NCBI GenBank assembly: GCA_964019165.1
Contig: OZ025275.1
Location: 15,637,883 to 15,701,882, forward strand
Source: Mastigias papua
Lineage: Eukaryota; Cnidaria; Scyphozoa; Rhizostomeae; Mastigiidae
DNA: 64,000 bases
Direction: 5' to 3'
Below are positions 1 through 64,000 of this stretch, in pieces (the first letter of the stretch is position 1; every line of letters begins with the position of its first letter). The notes under the pieces were generated by a model. The model ran no database searches. It worked only from the letters and a program-made list of their open reading frames with translations, and had not been told where the DNA came from. The translations under genes and the position numbers were made by a program.

Positions 1-1210
1 TGGCCATATACTGGTACGGACTGGTAGTTTTTCTAAGGATTGCTGCTTTCTGAAAAGATTCCGTATTAGGTGTGGCTATTTTTATGACATTGTTTGTTTT
101 TCACTTTGTGATGTTTTTTTGCGTTGGAAATGACTTTAACTCAGCAACGATTATCATATGATATTTAGTAATAGAATATATTTATCCAATATTAACTGAT
201 TATTCATCTTTAGTTCGAATGAATTAAAGGATAAATAGAATATTATAACTTTGATGTTATTTTCAATAATAAGCTACGTGTCTTGGATCAAAACAATATG
301 AATTTTCCTTTTGTTGTGGTGACAATTCAAAACGAATTTACAGACTTGAGGCAACACCTGATTGCAACTCGTGATGAAGTAAACATCATAACAGGAGGAA
401 GAAGAGATAGCAATAATAATAAAGAAATTTCAATTATCTAATGACTGTGGACCTTAAGCCTTCGCAGAGTCCGAAGGGACGTCACGAACTACTGAATACC
501 TACGTCAACATCATACAAAAACTTTAGAATCCATCCGTAAAGTATGTATGAGATTGCTTGGCTTTTTGTCTTAGACAACTCCAGATTTGACCAGCTGTTG
601 TTCGTTTTCTGGATAAATTACGATTTTCCTGTGAGTGCCAAATGAATCTTTCTAGATCCTGACTTCTTTGAGTAAAAATTGCAAATATACAGGATCTAGG
701 CCATTTTGCGATTTATGTGATAGGATCTATTGCCTATGTCTATTAATCTTTGAAAATTTTTCAGGTTCAGACTTTCAAACAGTGGTTTACTGTGAGCATC
801 ATAGCAGGTGTAGGTTGAGCAAAGGGGATTTGGATAAGGTGAGAGAATTATAATAACTGCTAAAGACAAGGTAATTCGTTCATTTAGTATGTTTCACATA
901 CCGTAGTGACTGAGATACTTCCGTGCTGCGCAAAGCAGGACATCAGATTTTGCTTAAATGGAAAGTGCTACAAACTTTGAGTTGATTGAACATTTCTGAG
1001 AGATTTCGTCTCTAAGTGGATTTGAATAAGTTTTGGTTTTAAGGCATTCAATACAGTTCAATATCTTAAAGTGTTTTGCTTTCAGTAGAGAAGGTAAATG
1101 CTGTTACACGAAATGAGGCAGCTACTTGAAATGAGGCAGAAACAGTATGGCGCAACTGATCCAGCAGGAACTTTAATAATAGCAAGCTAGCCATGATATT
1201 ACTTAAAGGA
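1..1210. other. Non-coding AT-rich DNA, no gene seen
   Basis: I find no convincing coding exon, RNA gene or structured repeat here. The only open frame of note (668-853, +) has no recognisable domain and no splice context. The stretch may be distal upstream sequence of the Sfmbt gene or intergenic DNA. Confidence 0.5.
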
Positions 1211-1254
1211 ACACGGCACAACATAACATAGACAAAGCCCCTATATCCGCTTTT

Positions 1255-1845
1255 TTTTAAAGGAACCTAGTTCAAGGCCTAGTTAAAAAGGTTCCTTATT
1301 TTCGGACCTCCGGTTATCAAATTGAAGTACTAAAAATTTATTACCGGTTCCTTAATCTTCGCTAAGCAAACAATTTATGCTGATTTTGACTCCAAATGAA
1401 TGGAGCTGGCGTCCTGATTCTTAATTGCTTACTGTTATTAAAAATTTTCAAATTTAAAAGTTCCTTGGGGAATTATCCTTTAGGAGTATAAGTTCTTTAA
1501 ATATTTCGGCATTCTACATGTAGGTTCATAATAAAGTGGTTCCTTATGGAAAAAAAGCGTGTAGAGTCCATTAATTTCGACTATTTTTATCACTGCAAGC
1601 AATCGAGTAGCAAGAAGTCAAATTCGCACACATTGTGTGTAATCCCTGTAGCAAGCGCGGCTCATACCTTGAAACTTGCAGTGCCCAGAGCTGCTTTTCT
1701 TAGCACTTACAATATCTATTGCGTTAATTTTGCATTTGAAATTAGGGAGCAATAATGGAACTTTTATTGGTAAAGTGCGTTAAAATGAAGTTCGAAAACA
1801 AGGGCCTCTCAGAACTAGGCTTTGTGCTAGGTTTCTTATAAAAAA
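1255..1845. mobile_element. Inverted-repeat (MITE-like) element
   Basis: The left end (about 1258-1292) reads GGAACCTAG..AAGGCCTAGTT. The right end (about 1800-1842) carries the approximate reverse complement, AACTAGGCTTTGTGCTAGGTTTC, so the block has imperfect terminal inverted repeats. The motif GGTTCCTTA or close variants recur inside (near 1290, 1344, 1460, 1533). The flanks 1213-1232 and 1850-1880 share CACAACATAACAT, possibly a flanking repeat. A related left end lies at 62963-63065 and a related right end at about 17378-17412, so the sequence is dispersed. There is no transposase reading frame. The call is a non-autonomous DNA element by inference. Confidence 0.45.
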
Positions 1846-2359
1846 ATGTGTACACAACATAACATTACATAGCATACAACAGCAACCGCTTTGAGTCGCG
1901 TTTGCATGTTCGCTAGGCCCGTAGTCCCCGCGTTTGCGTGTTCTCTAGGCCCGTAGTTTATAAACTTTTTAGAGGTAAGTGTACGTACAGTAGTATTTAT
2001 AAGCACGCATTTATCTTGTATAGACTTGTAGAATTTCTGGCATTATACATTTTTACTGTATGTAGAGTAAATATTTGTGACATGAGTATTAGTGAAAGGA
2101 CGCTTAAAATGGAGCTGGTTGTGATTGAAGTAAGATTGAGAAGAGTGGCCATCAATAATATCCAGCGAAGCATAAAGAGGAATCAGACCATTATCGAGCT
2201 TGAAAGTTTAGGACATTGTTTGCCAAGTTATGACGAGGAAGGCCAAAAGTGAGACATTTGCAAGCCAGTATGAGCCACATATTATGGACGGAGACAACTG
2301 TAAAATAAGAACTATTTAGAGTATGTATACGAAGTGGGAGACAAGAAGGAGATGTGAGA

Positions 2360-2360
<1 letters not shown>

Positions 2361-2444
<84 letters not shown>
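2361..2444. repeat. (TGA)n microsatellite
   Basis: About 28 uninterrupted TGA/ATC units. It directly abuts one end of a copy of the structured repeat (copy A). The apparent poly-Asp reading frame over it is only the repeat. Confidence 0.95.
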
Positions 2445-2445
<1 letters not shown>

Positions 2446-2768
2446 GAGCTAGCCCATGGTTGGAGACCTCCTCGTGGTGGCAAGCGGGCACAGAGAGACT
2501 CTGCCCTTAAGTTGATAGTGATTCATTTCACAGAGATTCAGAATTGGGGCAGATGTTGACGACCTGTGGCAAACTGTCCAACCAGGCCCCTTCAGTGAAA
2601 GTCAGGCACAGCAGCTTCAGGCTGCAGCTCTGATTAGCAACTGTTAGGGTAACAGAGTGGATTGAGTGTAGCCGACTCAATCACCTCTTTTAAACAATTT
2701 GAAGGCGACACTGACCTCAGGGTCAGCCTTGGCCCCGTAAGGGGCGTACGGGAAAAGACAGACAGACA
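2445..2768 (-). mobile_element. (CAT)n-flanked structured repeat, copy A
   Basis: This is a copy, in reverse orientation, of a roughly 300-base repeat also found at 11388-11689, 11741-12072, 12191-12417, 42033-42345 and (partial) 42480-42600. It keeps hairpins GCCCC-GTAA-GGGGC (2732-2745) and GATTGAGT-7 nt-ACTCAATC (2660-2682). CTGACC..GGTCAG (2711-2726) is partly kept. (GAT)n lies on both sides. There is no protein-coding potential. It is probably a short non-autonomous element; its retro- or DNA-transposon nature is undetermined. Confidence 0.7.
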
Positions 2769-2830
2769 GATGATGATGATGATGATGATGATGATGATAG
2801 TGATGATGATGATTATTATTATGATGAAAA
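2769..2830. repeat. (GAT)n microsatellite, interrupted
   Basis: GAT repeats with a few substitutions abut the other end of structured repeat copy A. The pair of GAT tracts brackets the element on both sides. Confidence 0.85.
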
Positions 2831-3333
2831 TAGTGATAATGGCGATGGTAATGAAGAAGAAACTTATGATGAACCCACTGGGTTTTCCTGAACATTTGTC
2901 TGCCTATTTACGACGAAAAACGGCTAACTCCCAAATAGACCTTTTTAGCTGTTGGCCCCCTACCCTTCGGCCTTCTGGTTACGTTGAGCTATCTGGAGCA
3001 ATTAGCCTTTTTACTATGGTTGTTCAAACCGTTCTGCAAATTTGAAAATTCATTTGAAAAGACCTGATCAGGCTCAAGACGTTTTGCTGGCTGCACTGAC
3101 AAACAAAACTCACAACGGAGTTCGGAAAATGGAACAAGGTAACTAGTCTTGCGTCAATCAAACCGAGAGTGGCCTATTCTTAATAAATTCACATTCAAAA
3201 TTCTTGTACTCAGTATTGGAGAGCTTCTGCGTTATGCTCAATTTTCGTGGAAAAATATTTTCCTACGTGACCTTTCTCACTTTGCTGTTAATAGGGGTTT
3301 GTCTCCAGTGTAGTAAGTTTACCTGAAGGCATT

Positions 3334-3609
3334 TCATTTGGATCGACTCAAAATGCCAACAGCGTGGATTAATTGCTTCACCGCTTTCTGCTTATTTGCA
3401 TCACAAAAGCTTACGACAGCCCCACTCATTAACGGGCCAATGGCTGCAATACAAAAATACGAAAAGAATAAGTTACCTACGGCGACCAATGAAATCGTCG
3501 GGAATGGCTTGAGAGTCCAAAATAGATTACGCATGCGCTCTGATAGCCGCAGAAGGAAACTCAGGTTTGAAAACGTGATATGAGGAGAAACTTTGTGAAT
3601 TTTTACCAC
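3334..3609 (-). other. Open frame of 91 codons, hydrophobic, unrecognised
   Basis: The minus strand is open for 91 codons. The product would have one hydrophobic stretch (about residues 38-65, including ISLVAVGNLFFSYF and IGPLMSGAVV) and a basic C-terminus. The plus strand is also open across most of it (3338-3583), so openness alone is weak evidence. A TTTTTGTATTGCAG acceptor-like string lies inside the minus frame, so this could be the last exon of a minus-strand gene. I do not recognise the family. Confidence 0.15.
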
Positions 3610-3699
3610 CTTTGATTCGAAAAATCAGTGGAAAATCCCCCTAGGTATGTATTATGTGTAATAGAGAATATTTCTGTTCTTGATTTCGTGTTTTTTGTA

Positions 3700-4200
3700 A
3701 GTTGTAAACGTTTTGCGAAGCTCTGTCGAATTGTCTGATCGCCATGACAGCCGTTTGGGTCTATCATTGTTCTTTGGAGCATAAACATGGCGGTAGGCTG
3801 GCCGCAAGTTTTGTACGCCTTGCTATCTGCGGTCGTTCAGCAGGTCGCTCGCTTTCGTTATTTGTACTTTAGGCCTATATCTTCTCACAGTAATAACACC
3901 GGCCACTCGGTTTCATTGGACTCTGGAAATTTACTTTCCTCAGCTCTTTGCCATTTGAGAAGATCACGGATTGTCTTCCAGCACATAACTCGACGAGCAC
4001 GATATGTCCAGTGTTATGCAAATGTCCTGTAAATAAGATTTTATTTTCCTTAGCTCGTTATTTTAATTGACAGTTTGGGCTGTTGTAGCCGACGTTGTGG
4101 TGATGCTAGGGGGCAGCACCCCAGGTATAATACATAGTATTAAGTAGGGGGCGGCGGCAGGACTGGGGGCTGGGGGCTCCCCCGCCGTTTCATTTCGTGA
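3700..4200. promoter_or_regulatory. CpG/G-rich block with ATGGCGG, possible promoter
   Basis: In an otherwise AT-rich region this block has many CpGs. It includes AACATGGCGGTAGG (around 3787), like a YY1 site often found at TATA-less starts, and a G-rich tract (about 4147-4184) with runs of five Gs. Short open frames leave it in both directions (3603-3788 minus, 3787-4032 plus). It may hold the transcription start of the Sfmbt gene, whose first coding exon is preceded by a splice acceptor, or of an unrelated divergent gene. This is inference from composition only. Confidence 0.3.
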
Positions 4201-4249
4201 TCTGCCACAGCTTCGGTGCAATTTGTAGTAGTGAAGGAATAAGGTCACA

Positions 4250-7200
4250 AAATCTGCAACTTGTGATTATTAGATTTTTGAGTAATGTTCCCAGATATTC
4301 GTTGCTATGAAATACAACAAAAGTTGGATTGTGAAACTAAAGATTGCAAAAGCTGCTATTTTGAAAAGCTCCTACTTTACCCGTCTGGTGGGACACGCTA
4401 CTTAATACGCGCAACGCGTTGTTTCACGCGTCATGCACTGTGCATTTGTTATCATTCATAGCGTTCAACAGCATTTCAGTGTCACAAAAGCGGTCGTTTT
4501 GAAGATCTTCAGATTGCATACTTTTTGAAAAATGTTTCGGGGCTCGTTTGCAGTTGACAATTGCCATGGACTTATGAACAAGGCATTATATGGAAGCGTC
4601 ATTTGGGTTTGTCATCCAAATCTTCCTGTAAACCGTTTCGCCCTGTAGTTTCTTCAATTGTCTTTGCCATTAACTGTTTCCTGGTTGCAAAACGTAGTAC
4701 GCACTAACAAGAGCTTAGGTATGAGAACACGAGCGTTATGGCTAGGCCAGGAAGACTTCTGGACTACTTTTTGGAAACCGGTACTTTGATGTGTCTCATT
4801 GGATAGCTGTTCATAGGCTTGCCTTTTTTCCGCCCCTGCTTTTTCATGTCCTATGATGTGGTATATTGTTCTTTGTCATATTCTGTTCACGTGAAACGGT
4901 GGGTGACAACTTTATTCTCACGTCACGTGCACTATTGATTGCTTATTAAACTGTCTCCATAGTTAGGAAGAAATGGTTTAAATAGAAGAGATTCGATTTC
5001 CAGATAAATATTAGTACCAGCTGCAGGATTTATTACAGTTTTGAATTTTAGATCCAGTAGGTAGGTTGAGAGCTTGTAAACTCATGGTTGTCCCAGCAAT
5101 GGGTCTTTTATTTAGAATTCAAGAAAACGTAGGGCCAAATAGCTTGGTATTAATTGTGTTTTGTGTGTTTTAACGCCCAGGAGCCATTTCCCCTTTCGTT
5201 ATAGCTTTTTGTTCTGCAATAACTCCTCACAGCCATGTAAACAATGTAAAGAGCGCAACTGAATTTTCTATCTGATTTCGGTATGCAAATGGGTGTTTTG
5301 ACCATAATGCAAGAGGTCCTGTTTTATTAGCACGTTTACCAACATGGGGGATGAAATTTTACATTTACATGGGAATGGCGAGCTCCCGCTATCGATTACA
5401 AATGATGTTTGTTGTGGTACACCTCAACCAATACGGCCTGTTTGTGAGACAACTTCTCCAGTCTGTTTTGAGATAGCATAAGCTTTGCTCTGTTTCTGAT
5501 CTACAAATAAAATAAATGATATAATGGCATTATTTTTGGGTTACAGTATAATGTCTAAAGACGTTAACTATTGAAACTGGTCAGAAGTAATTGCAGTCTG
5601 CATTGACGAGGGGGGTCTCTTTCCCTGCATTTGATAAAAGGGGGAACAGCACGGAAAATGTTATGAAGCGGACGCTTAGTATTTCCTTCGTTTTCTGTCT
5701 TCGGTCTATAATGACATTGAAATTGTTTCTTTGCTTAATGATATATATACAACTCTTATAATCGTTGTGGGTTATTAGCGTAGAAAGCAGTAGTAAATCT
5801 TAGGCATAAAGTAAGGATGAAAAGACAGAAATAGATAATTATAATGCTAGTTTTGGCGTCCCGTACATCATTCCTAAACTTGCTTCTCTGAATGTTTTTG
5901 ATCAAGAATATCCAAGATGGTGACGTTTTTAGTTCTCGATTGTTCTTTGAAGCAAAAATGGGAACTTATGCATTAACTATGAAGCTTACGTCTTATGAAC
6001 CTTCCCTACCCTATTCCTATTTAGGACCTTCCCTACCCTATTCCTATTTGAGGCCTTACTTATCTCTGTCCATTAGTTCTGCGTTTTGAGTTGATTGCGG
6101 CTACCTATTGGCTCAGCTGAAGACTCAGGGAAAGCTTTCATCAACGTCTCAGAATAGGCACAGTATGGTGCTTTTTTGGCAAAAGCTGAAGCTTGATTTT
6201 TGGTAAAAGCCATCAGATTCCAGTGCACTGGGCGTTTTTAATTTTATTAATGTTTGCCCCCCACAATATTTTATCGCCCCATGTCTCCTCTAGAATGTGG
6301 CAGAAGTCTCAACAAAAGGTTACCAACAGTTTGGCTACTCATATCCAACGTAATTACAGAATTCATAAGGGTACTTGACGGTGTACTGCCCTCTTTATCC
6401 TGTTTATCCTTTCCAGAGAGGTTAAAGCTGTTTAATTCGACGTAGAGTTGCTCTTGTATAGAACCCTGTATGTCTTTAGAGCTTAGGCCGTGTGCATATT
6501 TCCACTTGCATAAATTATAGGCAGTGATCTGGTGAATGGCGCAATTACGCCAGTAGCGATAGTCTCAAATAGCAATCTTATTAAGAATGCATTATATTTA
6601 GCTATGAATCGATAATAAACGATATTATCGAATGTCTTAACTTTTTGAAATTAGGTTAAAAGTTAAGGTAATGTTAAAGTTAGAAGTTGAATGCTAAATT
6701 GAATTAAGAATATAAAATATATAGAATATATAGAATATTAAATGCTTAATTAAGTTAATATTAAATTTGAAGTTAGATTCTTGTCTGTTCAATGCTTTTC
6801 TTAGATAACGAATTTCTTGTTTTGTTCATACTTTTATTTTGGAATTTTACCCACACTTATTTTTCTCATCTCCGTAATAATATATAATGTATGAAATATG
6901 AGGAAAGCGTCGAATGCGTTCACATTCTTTCCATCTTTCCCTCTTTCTCTCTCTCTCCCTCTCTGCCTTTTCCTATGTTCAATTTATCGTTCGCATCACT
7001 AGTAGAGTCAAGATTGAAAATATCACACGGCAGCGAGTTTCAGTAAGTTTCTGGATTCATAATTTCACCTGATTTTAAGTAAGGCTATTGATGTCGAATT
7101 TGCTAAGGATTTGAGTTGTATGAAAATATATCAGCAAGTGAATCTATGATTTGGCCATATTTCTACTCCTTTTCAATCTCGTTCTTGTGGCAATAGAGCT

Positions 7201-8985
7201 GAATAGATTTGATAAACTTCAGTTTGTCATGTAGTTTATAGCTCTCTTGTATCTCGGTAACTATGACGTAGAAATATGAATAGAAGTGAATTCAGTATGG
7301 AGCTGGGAATCATGACACAGTATTTGCACCATTTTATTAGATATTCTGACCATAAATTAGAATCCTATATATTATTTCCCCCTTTGTAGTAACGAGTCAG
7401 ACATTTTCACTCGACTCTCACGTTATCTGTTGGATTTATTGTGCATCATTTTACTCCTACTCAAAGAAAAAAATTCCTTTTTTTAAAGTGATTTTCAAGT
7501 TTTTCTATCCACCGTGAAGTTCCTTTTTTGAGAATATTGCAATAGAATATTCTTGAACAGATCCATGCCATGACTCATCGTACCATGTTTTCCCACCTTT
7601 GTCAGCTACATACATAAAGGTATGCTGCATACCTATGGCCGGACAGGACAAATCTCTGTTGTGATGACGTAATCATTACCATCTGTTTGACATAATCCGA
7701 GAATCCCTGGCCAATAACTAAACTTTTGTTTCGCTCGAATGAAAAGGTTCGGCAATATTGGTGTAAACCATTGGAGAGCAAGTTCACTTTACATTTTCTT
7801 GGCACGTGTGCCAACATATACACGTCTAAAGTGCTTGGTGACATAAATATTGCCTGTTATTCTGCTCGGACAAGGTCCTGTTTTTTACATCACATGAAGT
7901 AATCATTTAAGTTTATCTAATGAATATAGACTCATTTCGGGTTTTCCGCAAGTACAATTTGCGCATCTACTCACCATTCTTGTTTTGATTAGGCCTATAA
8001 ACATTATTGTTTCGTTTGTCGTACGTGCGTAAACTTCTAGTTTTAATGTCTTTCAAAAATACTTTCAGGAGAGAGCATACTTGGTTTAATAGGGCTCCTT
8101 ACTTATCATGTCTTATTTTCATTCGACTTTAATAGACGTATCATCGTTTCTTTAGTATGAAATATCTGGTATGAAATATATACAAGCGCGTCACTTTTCA
8201 TTTCTTAGTTCCTCATATGTATCGTTTTTCTTATGCATTGCAATAGGATGTGGCATTGTTGCTGTCTAAGTGGAGTGGGGAACCTGCAGTGTCCATTTTG
8301 ATTCTTATTATCCGATACAACGTGCGATTGATGATATTTTTAGGAGTGGCTCATGTTGACTTCTGAGGTATCTTTACTTTAAGCCATTTTGTTCCACTGT
8401 CCCACTTCGTTGTTTAGAAGGAACCTACTTCTCAGTTCATTGGATTTTCTCAGTTTCATGAAACCGAAAGGACAAAGGGACGCTTTTTGTAAAAGAATAT
8501 GGAATCTAATGCAGGCGTGAAACAATGCGAGATTGCTGTTGGAGTGAATGCCGCAAGGGAATGGGCCCCTAGGCTCCCAAAGGGAAATGCTGCGCTCTAG
8601 CACAGCCAGTGAACACGTGTCTGCAAAAATGCCCTATTGCACGGAAACACTCCCATACATTGCCACAACTCGGTGTCAGTTTTATGCTGTTTTGTGTGGA
8701 AGAATAGTCATATGTCGGTGAGATGCTAGTCTGACTTTGGCGTGCCGCCTTTTATCATGTGATGCATTTTTACGTTCTCAGTGGAAACCCCAAATGTACA
8801 CATCATTGGTACACATGAAACCGCGTGGAATTGCTCCTACACACTTACCGCCTGTATGGTTCTGTCAAAATCGATCATGTAAGTTTTAAGCTTTTTGCCA
8901 AATCAAAATGCGTCAAGAAAGCTCTTATGTGTTAAGTTTTATTTATTTTTAGCCACTATATGAAGTATTTCTGCGTACTTCTTCT
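4250..8985. other. Long AT-rich region without recognisable gene
   Basis: I see no coding exon with family similarity. It contains a two-copy 27-base tandem duplication (5999-6053), an AT-rich patch of short GAATATTAAAT-like words (about 6600-6780) and pyrimidine-rich runs. It is probably intergenic sequence or the first, non-coding intron of the Sfmbt gene. Confidence 0.45.
5999..6053. repeat. 27-base tandem duplication
   Basis: The unit ACCTTCCCTACCCTATTCCT plus ATTTAGG occurs twice back to back, with the second copy nearly identical. No coding meaning is visible. Confidence 0.8.
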
Positions 8986-8989
8986 TTAG

Positions 8990-9054
8990 GTCGTCCTTCA
9001 AAACAAAAATACGATGGGTGTACCGTCTAATGGAGTATAGGATCGGGTGAGATC
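8990..9054 (+). other. Sfmbt: 5' UTR part of the first coding exon of Sfmbt
   Basis: A pyrimidine-rich acceptor (CTTCTTCTTTAG) ends at 8989, so the exon holding the start codon is probably internal to the transcript, with a non-coding exon further upstream. An in-frame TAA at 9028-9030 precedes the ATG at 9055. That fixes this ATG as the first in-frame methionine of the exon. Confidence 0.6.
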
Positions 9055-33397
<24,343 letters not shown>

Positions 33398-34065
33398 AAG
33401 TACAGCCAGTAATGGTGATGTCCATCCAATATCTTCTGCGTTTTCTATATACGGAGAAAGGACTCATCCTTCCGTACAGAACAACAGAAGTCAGTCGTTG
33501 GGAAGCAAGCTTTTGCCGTTTGAAAGGGCGAAGAAAACGCGAGAGGAAAACAGATTCTAGGATTTGTAAAATTACATATATAAGAAACTGCTATGTAAGG
33601 AATTTCCAAACTTCTTTTGTTATGAAGAAGCATTATATTTATCTTAAGTTATCTGCTTCAGCCAGTTTTCTTTCATATGGTAGTTTTTAGTAGGTGTGAT
33701 TGCTGACACGTATATATTTTTGCGATTAATTTGCTGAAAATCGCTTTCAGTTCTCAGTAAATGTGAGAATATTGTGGAGGTATGGAAATTTGCTTGAATT
33801 TGATAATTCGTTCCCTTGACCAGGAACATGTTCTGCGTCCAAGAACATGCTTTGCAGAATTCAGAGGGAAAGTTCTCATTGAATGGTTATCAAGGGTGTC
33901 CTTGGTTTCCCTTCAAAATTTCTCTCGGGGTCTCACAGCCTTTAGCATTTTTTTAAAAAAATATAGCATAAGTTGTGTCTCGCACTCTTTATCAAAATTA
34001 TTAGCGTAGACACTCTGCCTAACATGAAGTTCCTCATTGTTTTTAGTTGTGTAACACGAGAGTTA

Positions 34066-34071
34066 AATAAA
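34066..34071 (+). promoter_or_regulatory. Polyadenylation signal of Sfmbt
   Basis: AATAAA lies about 670 bases after the Sfmbt stop codon. A T/GT-rich stretch (TGTGGTCTTTTTGTG, about 34088-34102) follows, as expected for a cleavage/polyadenylation site. The 3' UTR would be about 33398-34090. Confidence 0.6.
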
Positions 34072-34099
34072 CCATTTTATTTCATTCTGTGGTCTTTTT

Positions 34100-34740
34100 G
34101 TGATCGCTAGCCATCGATTTTTTTCGATCAACCTTACACTACTTGTTTGTAGAATCCTGATGCATAGTTTATTGTCGTAGTTTCATTTCCACTGTTTTCC
34201 AAGCGGAACTCAGTAACATTGATAATCTTATGATTTTTGCTATATGAGACAACCTCCATTTAAGCCAGTCTGTCTTTCCGTGTATAATTGATCTGTGGGC
34301 CTGAAGGAAATGCGACAGGGCAGCAAAACTGGATGCTTATTACGTTGAAGAGCATTTCAGCCTCTTGTTGTAAGGATCGTATTCCCATATTTCAGGAGTT
34401 TCTGTCCCTGGTTTTGACAGTGGACAAGTACGTGTTATATCGCGTGCCAGGCTTTTGGCAATGAATGAAGCTTTTGGATACTTTGATATGTAAACAGACA
34501 TATTTACCTAATATTTGTTGTCTAAGGGCTGGTCACTGGACATACGCACCTCCGATTACAGATATTTTGGTACATAACACTCAGTCTCACACTGTCATTC
34601 TGTTCGACACGAATCCTTTATTTAACATGACTCTTCCAATAACTTACCATTGGACAATCAAATTTGTTGATGTCTGTTCCCTGTTTTGATCACGAAAGTA
34701 TGGTATTCATGGTAAAGAAATTTAAGCATGAAAGAGGGTA
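34100..34740. other. Intergenic DNA between Sfmbt and INTS1
   Basis: I see no coding or structured feature between the Sfmbt polyadenylation signal and the INTS1 promoter region. The spacing from stop to start codon is about 1.5 kb. Confidence 0.5.
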
Positions 34741-34754
34741 GAGTAGCCAAGGGT

Positions 34755-34934
34755 GGGGCTTGTAGGGCGGGACTGTTGGCTAAAAGCCACGTGATCTTTA
34801 CTTATGGTCATGCATTAGTTACATGAAGTAATTCGTTGTTGCCTGCATGATAGAAATGGCGGAGGGATAGTAGGCTGTCTGGAGCAGTACTACATCTGGT
34901 TTGCACGTAGGTTAAACCGAGATAGATCCCACTG
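34755..34934 (+). promoter_or_regulatory. Probable INTS1 promoter and 5' UTR
   Basis: Within 180 bases of the INTS1 start codon lie a GC box (GGGCGGG, 34765-34771), a palindromic E-box (CACGTG, 34788-34793) and AAATGGCGGAGG (34854-34865), which fits a YY1 site of the kind found at TATA-less housekeeping starts. No TATA box is evident. The transcription start probably lies near the ATGGCGG element. Confidence 0.5.
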
Positions 34935-63749
<28,815 letters not shown>

Positions 63750-63996
63750 GTAATCTCCTGCTATTTACCTTATACATCAGCACAGCCACTTAGCCCCTCT
63801 TTTGCCATGCAACCTATTTAGGTTGTGTAGATAGAACTTTTCATGCACACTAGAACAAGCAAATTTTTGTTTAATATAACGTAGAAATATAGGCGAAAAC
63901 AGTTCCAAGGCAAAAGTGGTTGGAAACTGTGAGTGAGAGAAGTTTTTAGGAAACGAGAGAGAAAGGGCATTGTTCATTCATTGGCACATTTTTCAG

Positions 63997-64000
63997 ATTG
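63997..64000 (+). CDS. INTS1: INTS1 last exon, cut by the window end
   Basis: The acceptor CACATTTTTCAG ends at 63996, and the four bases that follow continue the phase 1 left by exon 54. The remaining C-terminus, roughly 35 residues by comparison with human INTS1, lies outside. Confidence 0.6.

Noticed and set aside
2323..2559. Open frame with a long poly-Asp run, and similar poly-His, Ile, Met, Ser and Cys-Val frames over other tracts (41853-42113, 42280-42696, 43919-44324, 49843-50296, 59228-59572)
   Set aside because: They are translations of trinucleotide or dinucleotide microsatellites in intergenic or intronic DNA, open in several frames at once, with no domain or splice context.

Overview
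The window is intron-rich, AT-rich animal nuclear DNA, crowded with simple repeats. It carries two large protein genes head to tail on the + strand. The organism is most likely an invertebrate: the MBT gene keeps an FCS zinc finger that, to my knowledge, vertebrate SFMBT1/2 lack, while both genes keep many ancestral-looking introns, unlike fast-evolving insects or nematodes. The sequence alone does not fix the phylum. All exon boundaries below were found by hand from GT/AG sites, phase continuity and family similarity.

Bases 1-8989 hold no confident gene. There is an inverted-repeat element (about 1255-1845), one copy of a (CAT)n-flanked structured repeat (2361-2826), a CpG/G-rich block with ATGGCGG (about 3330-4200), then unremarkable AT-rich DNA. 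Bases 9055-33397 encode a Polycomb-group Sfmbt/Scm-like protein of about 1,791 aa in 19 coding exons: FCS zinc finger, three MBT modules, SLED domain, AT-hook, a very long disordered region on one 2.74 kb exon, and a C-terminal SAM domain. The middle MBT module looks like the arm of SFMBT repeat 2 joined to the core of repeat 3, so this is a three-MBT derivative of a four-MBT protein. About 1.5 kb of intergenic DNA follows, with a polyadenylation signal and then a GC box, an E-box and a YY1-like ATGGCGG site. Bases 34935-63749 encode Integrator complex subunit 1 (INTS1) in 54 recognisable exons, about 2,165 aa. An acceptor at the window edge (63997) opens the next exon, so only roughly the last 35 aa are missing.

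Both proteins are nuclear. Sfmbt-type proteins bind methylated histones through MBT repeats and polymerise or pair through SAM in Polycomb repression. INTS1 is the scaffold of the Integrator complex, which cleaves snRNA and promoter-proximal Pol II transcripts. Nothing in the sequence shows that they work together beyond being adjacent.

The accessory signal worth following is repetitive. A short element family with up to three conserved hairpins is embedded in (ATC)n tracts (at least six copies). There are also a fold-back MITE-like element, a tRNA-derived fragment, two non-LTR retrotransposon C-terminal relics, and many micro- and minisatellites inside introns.
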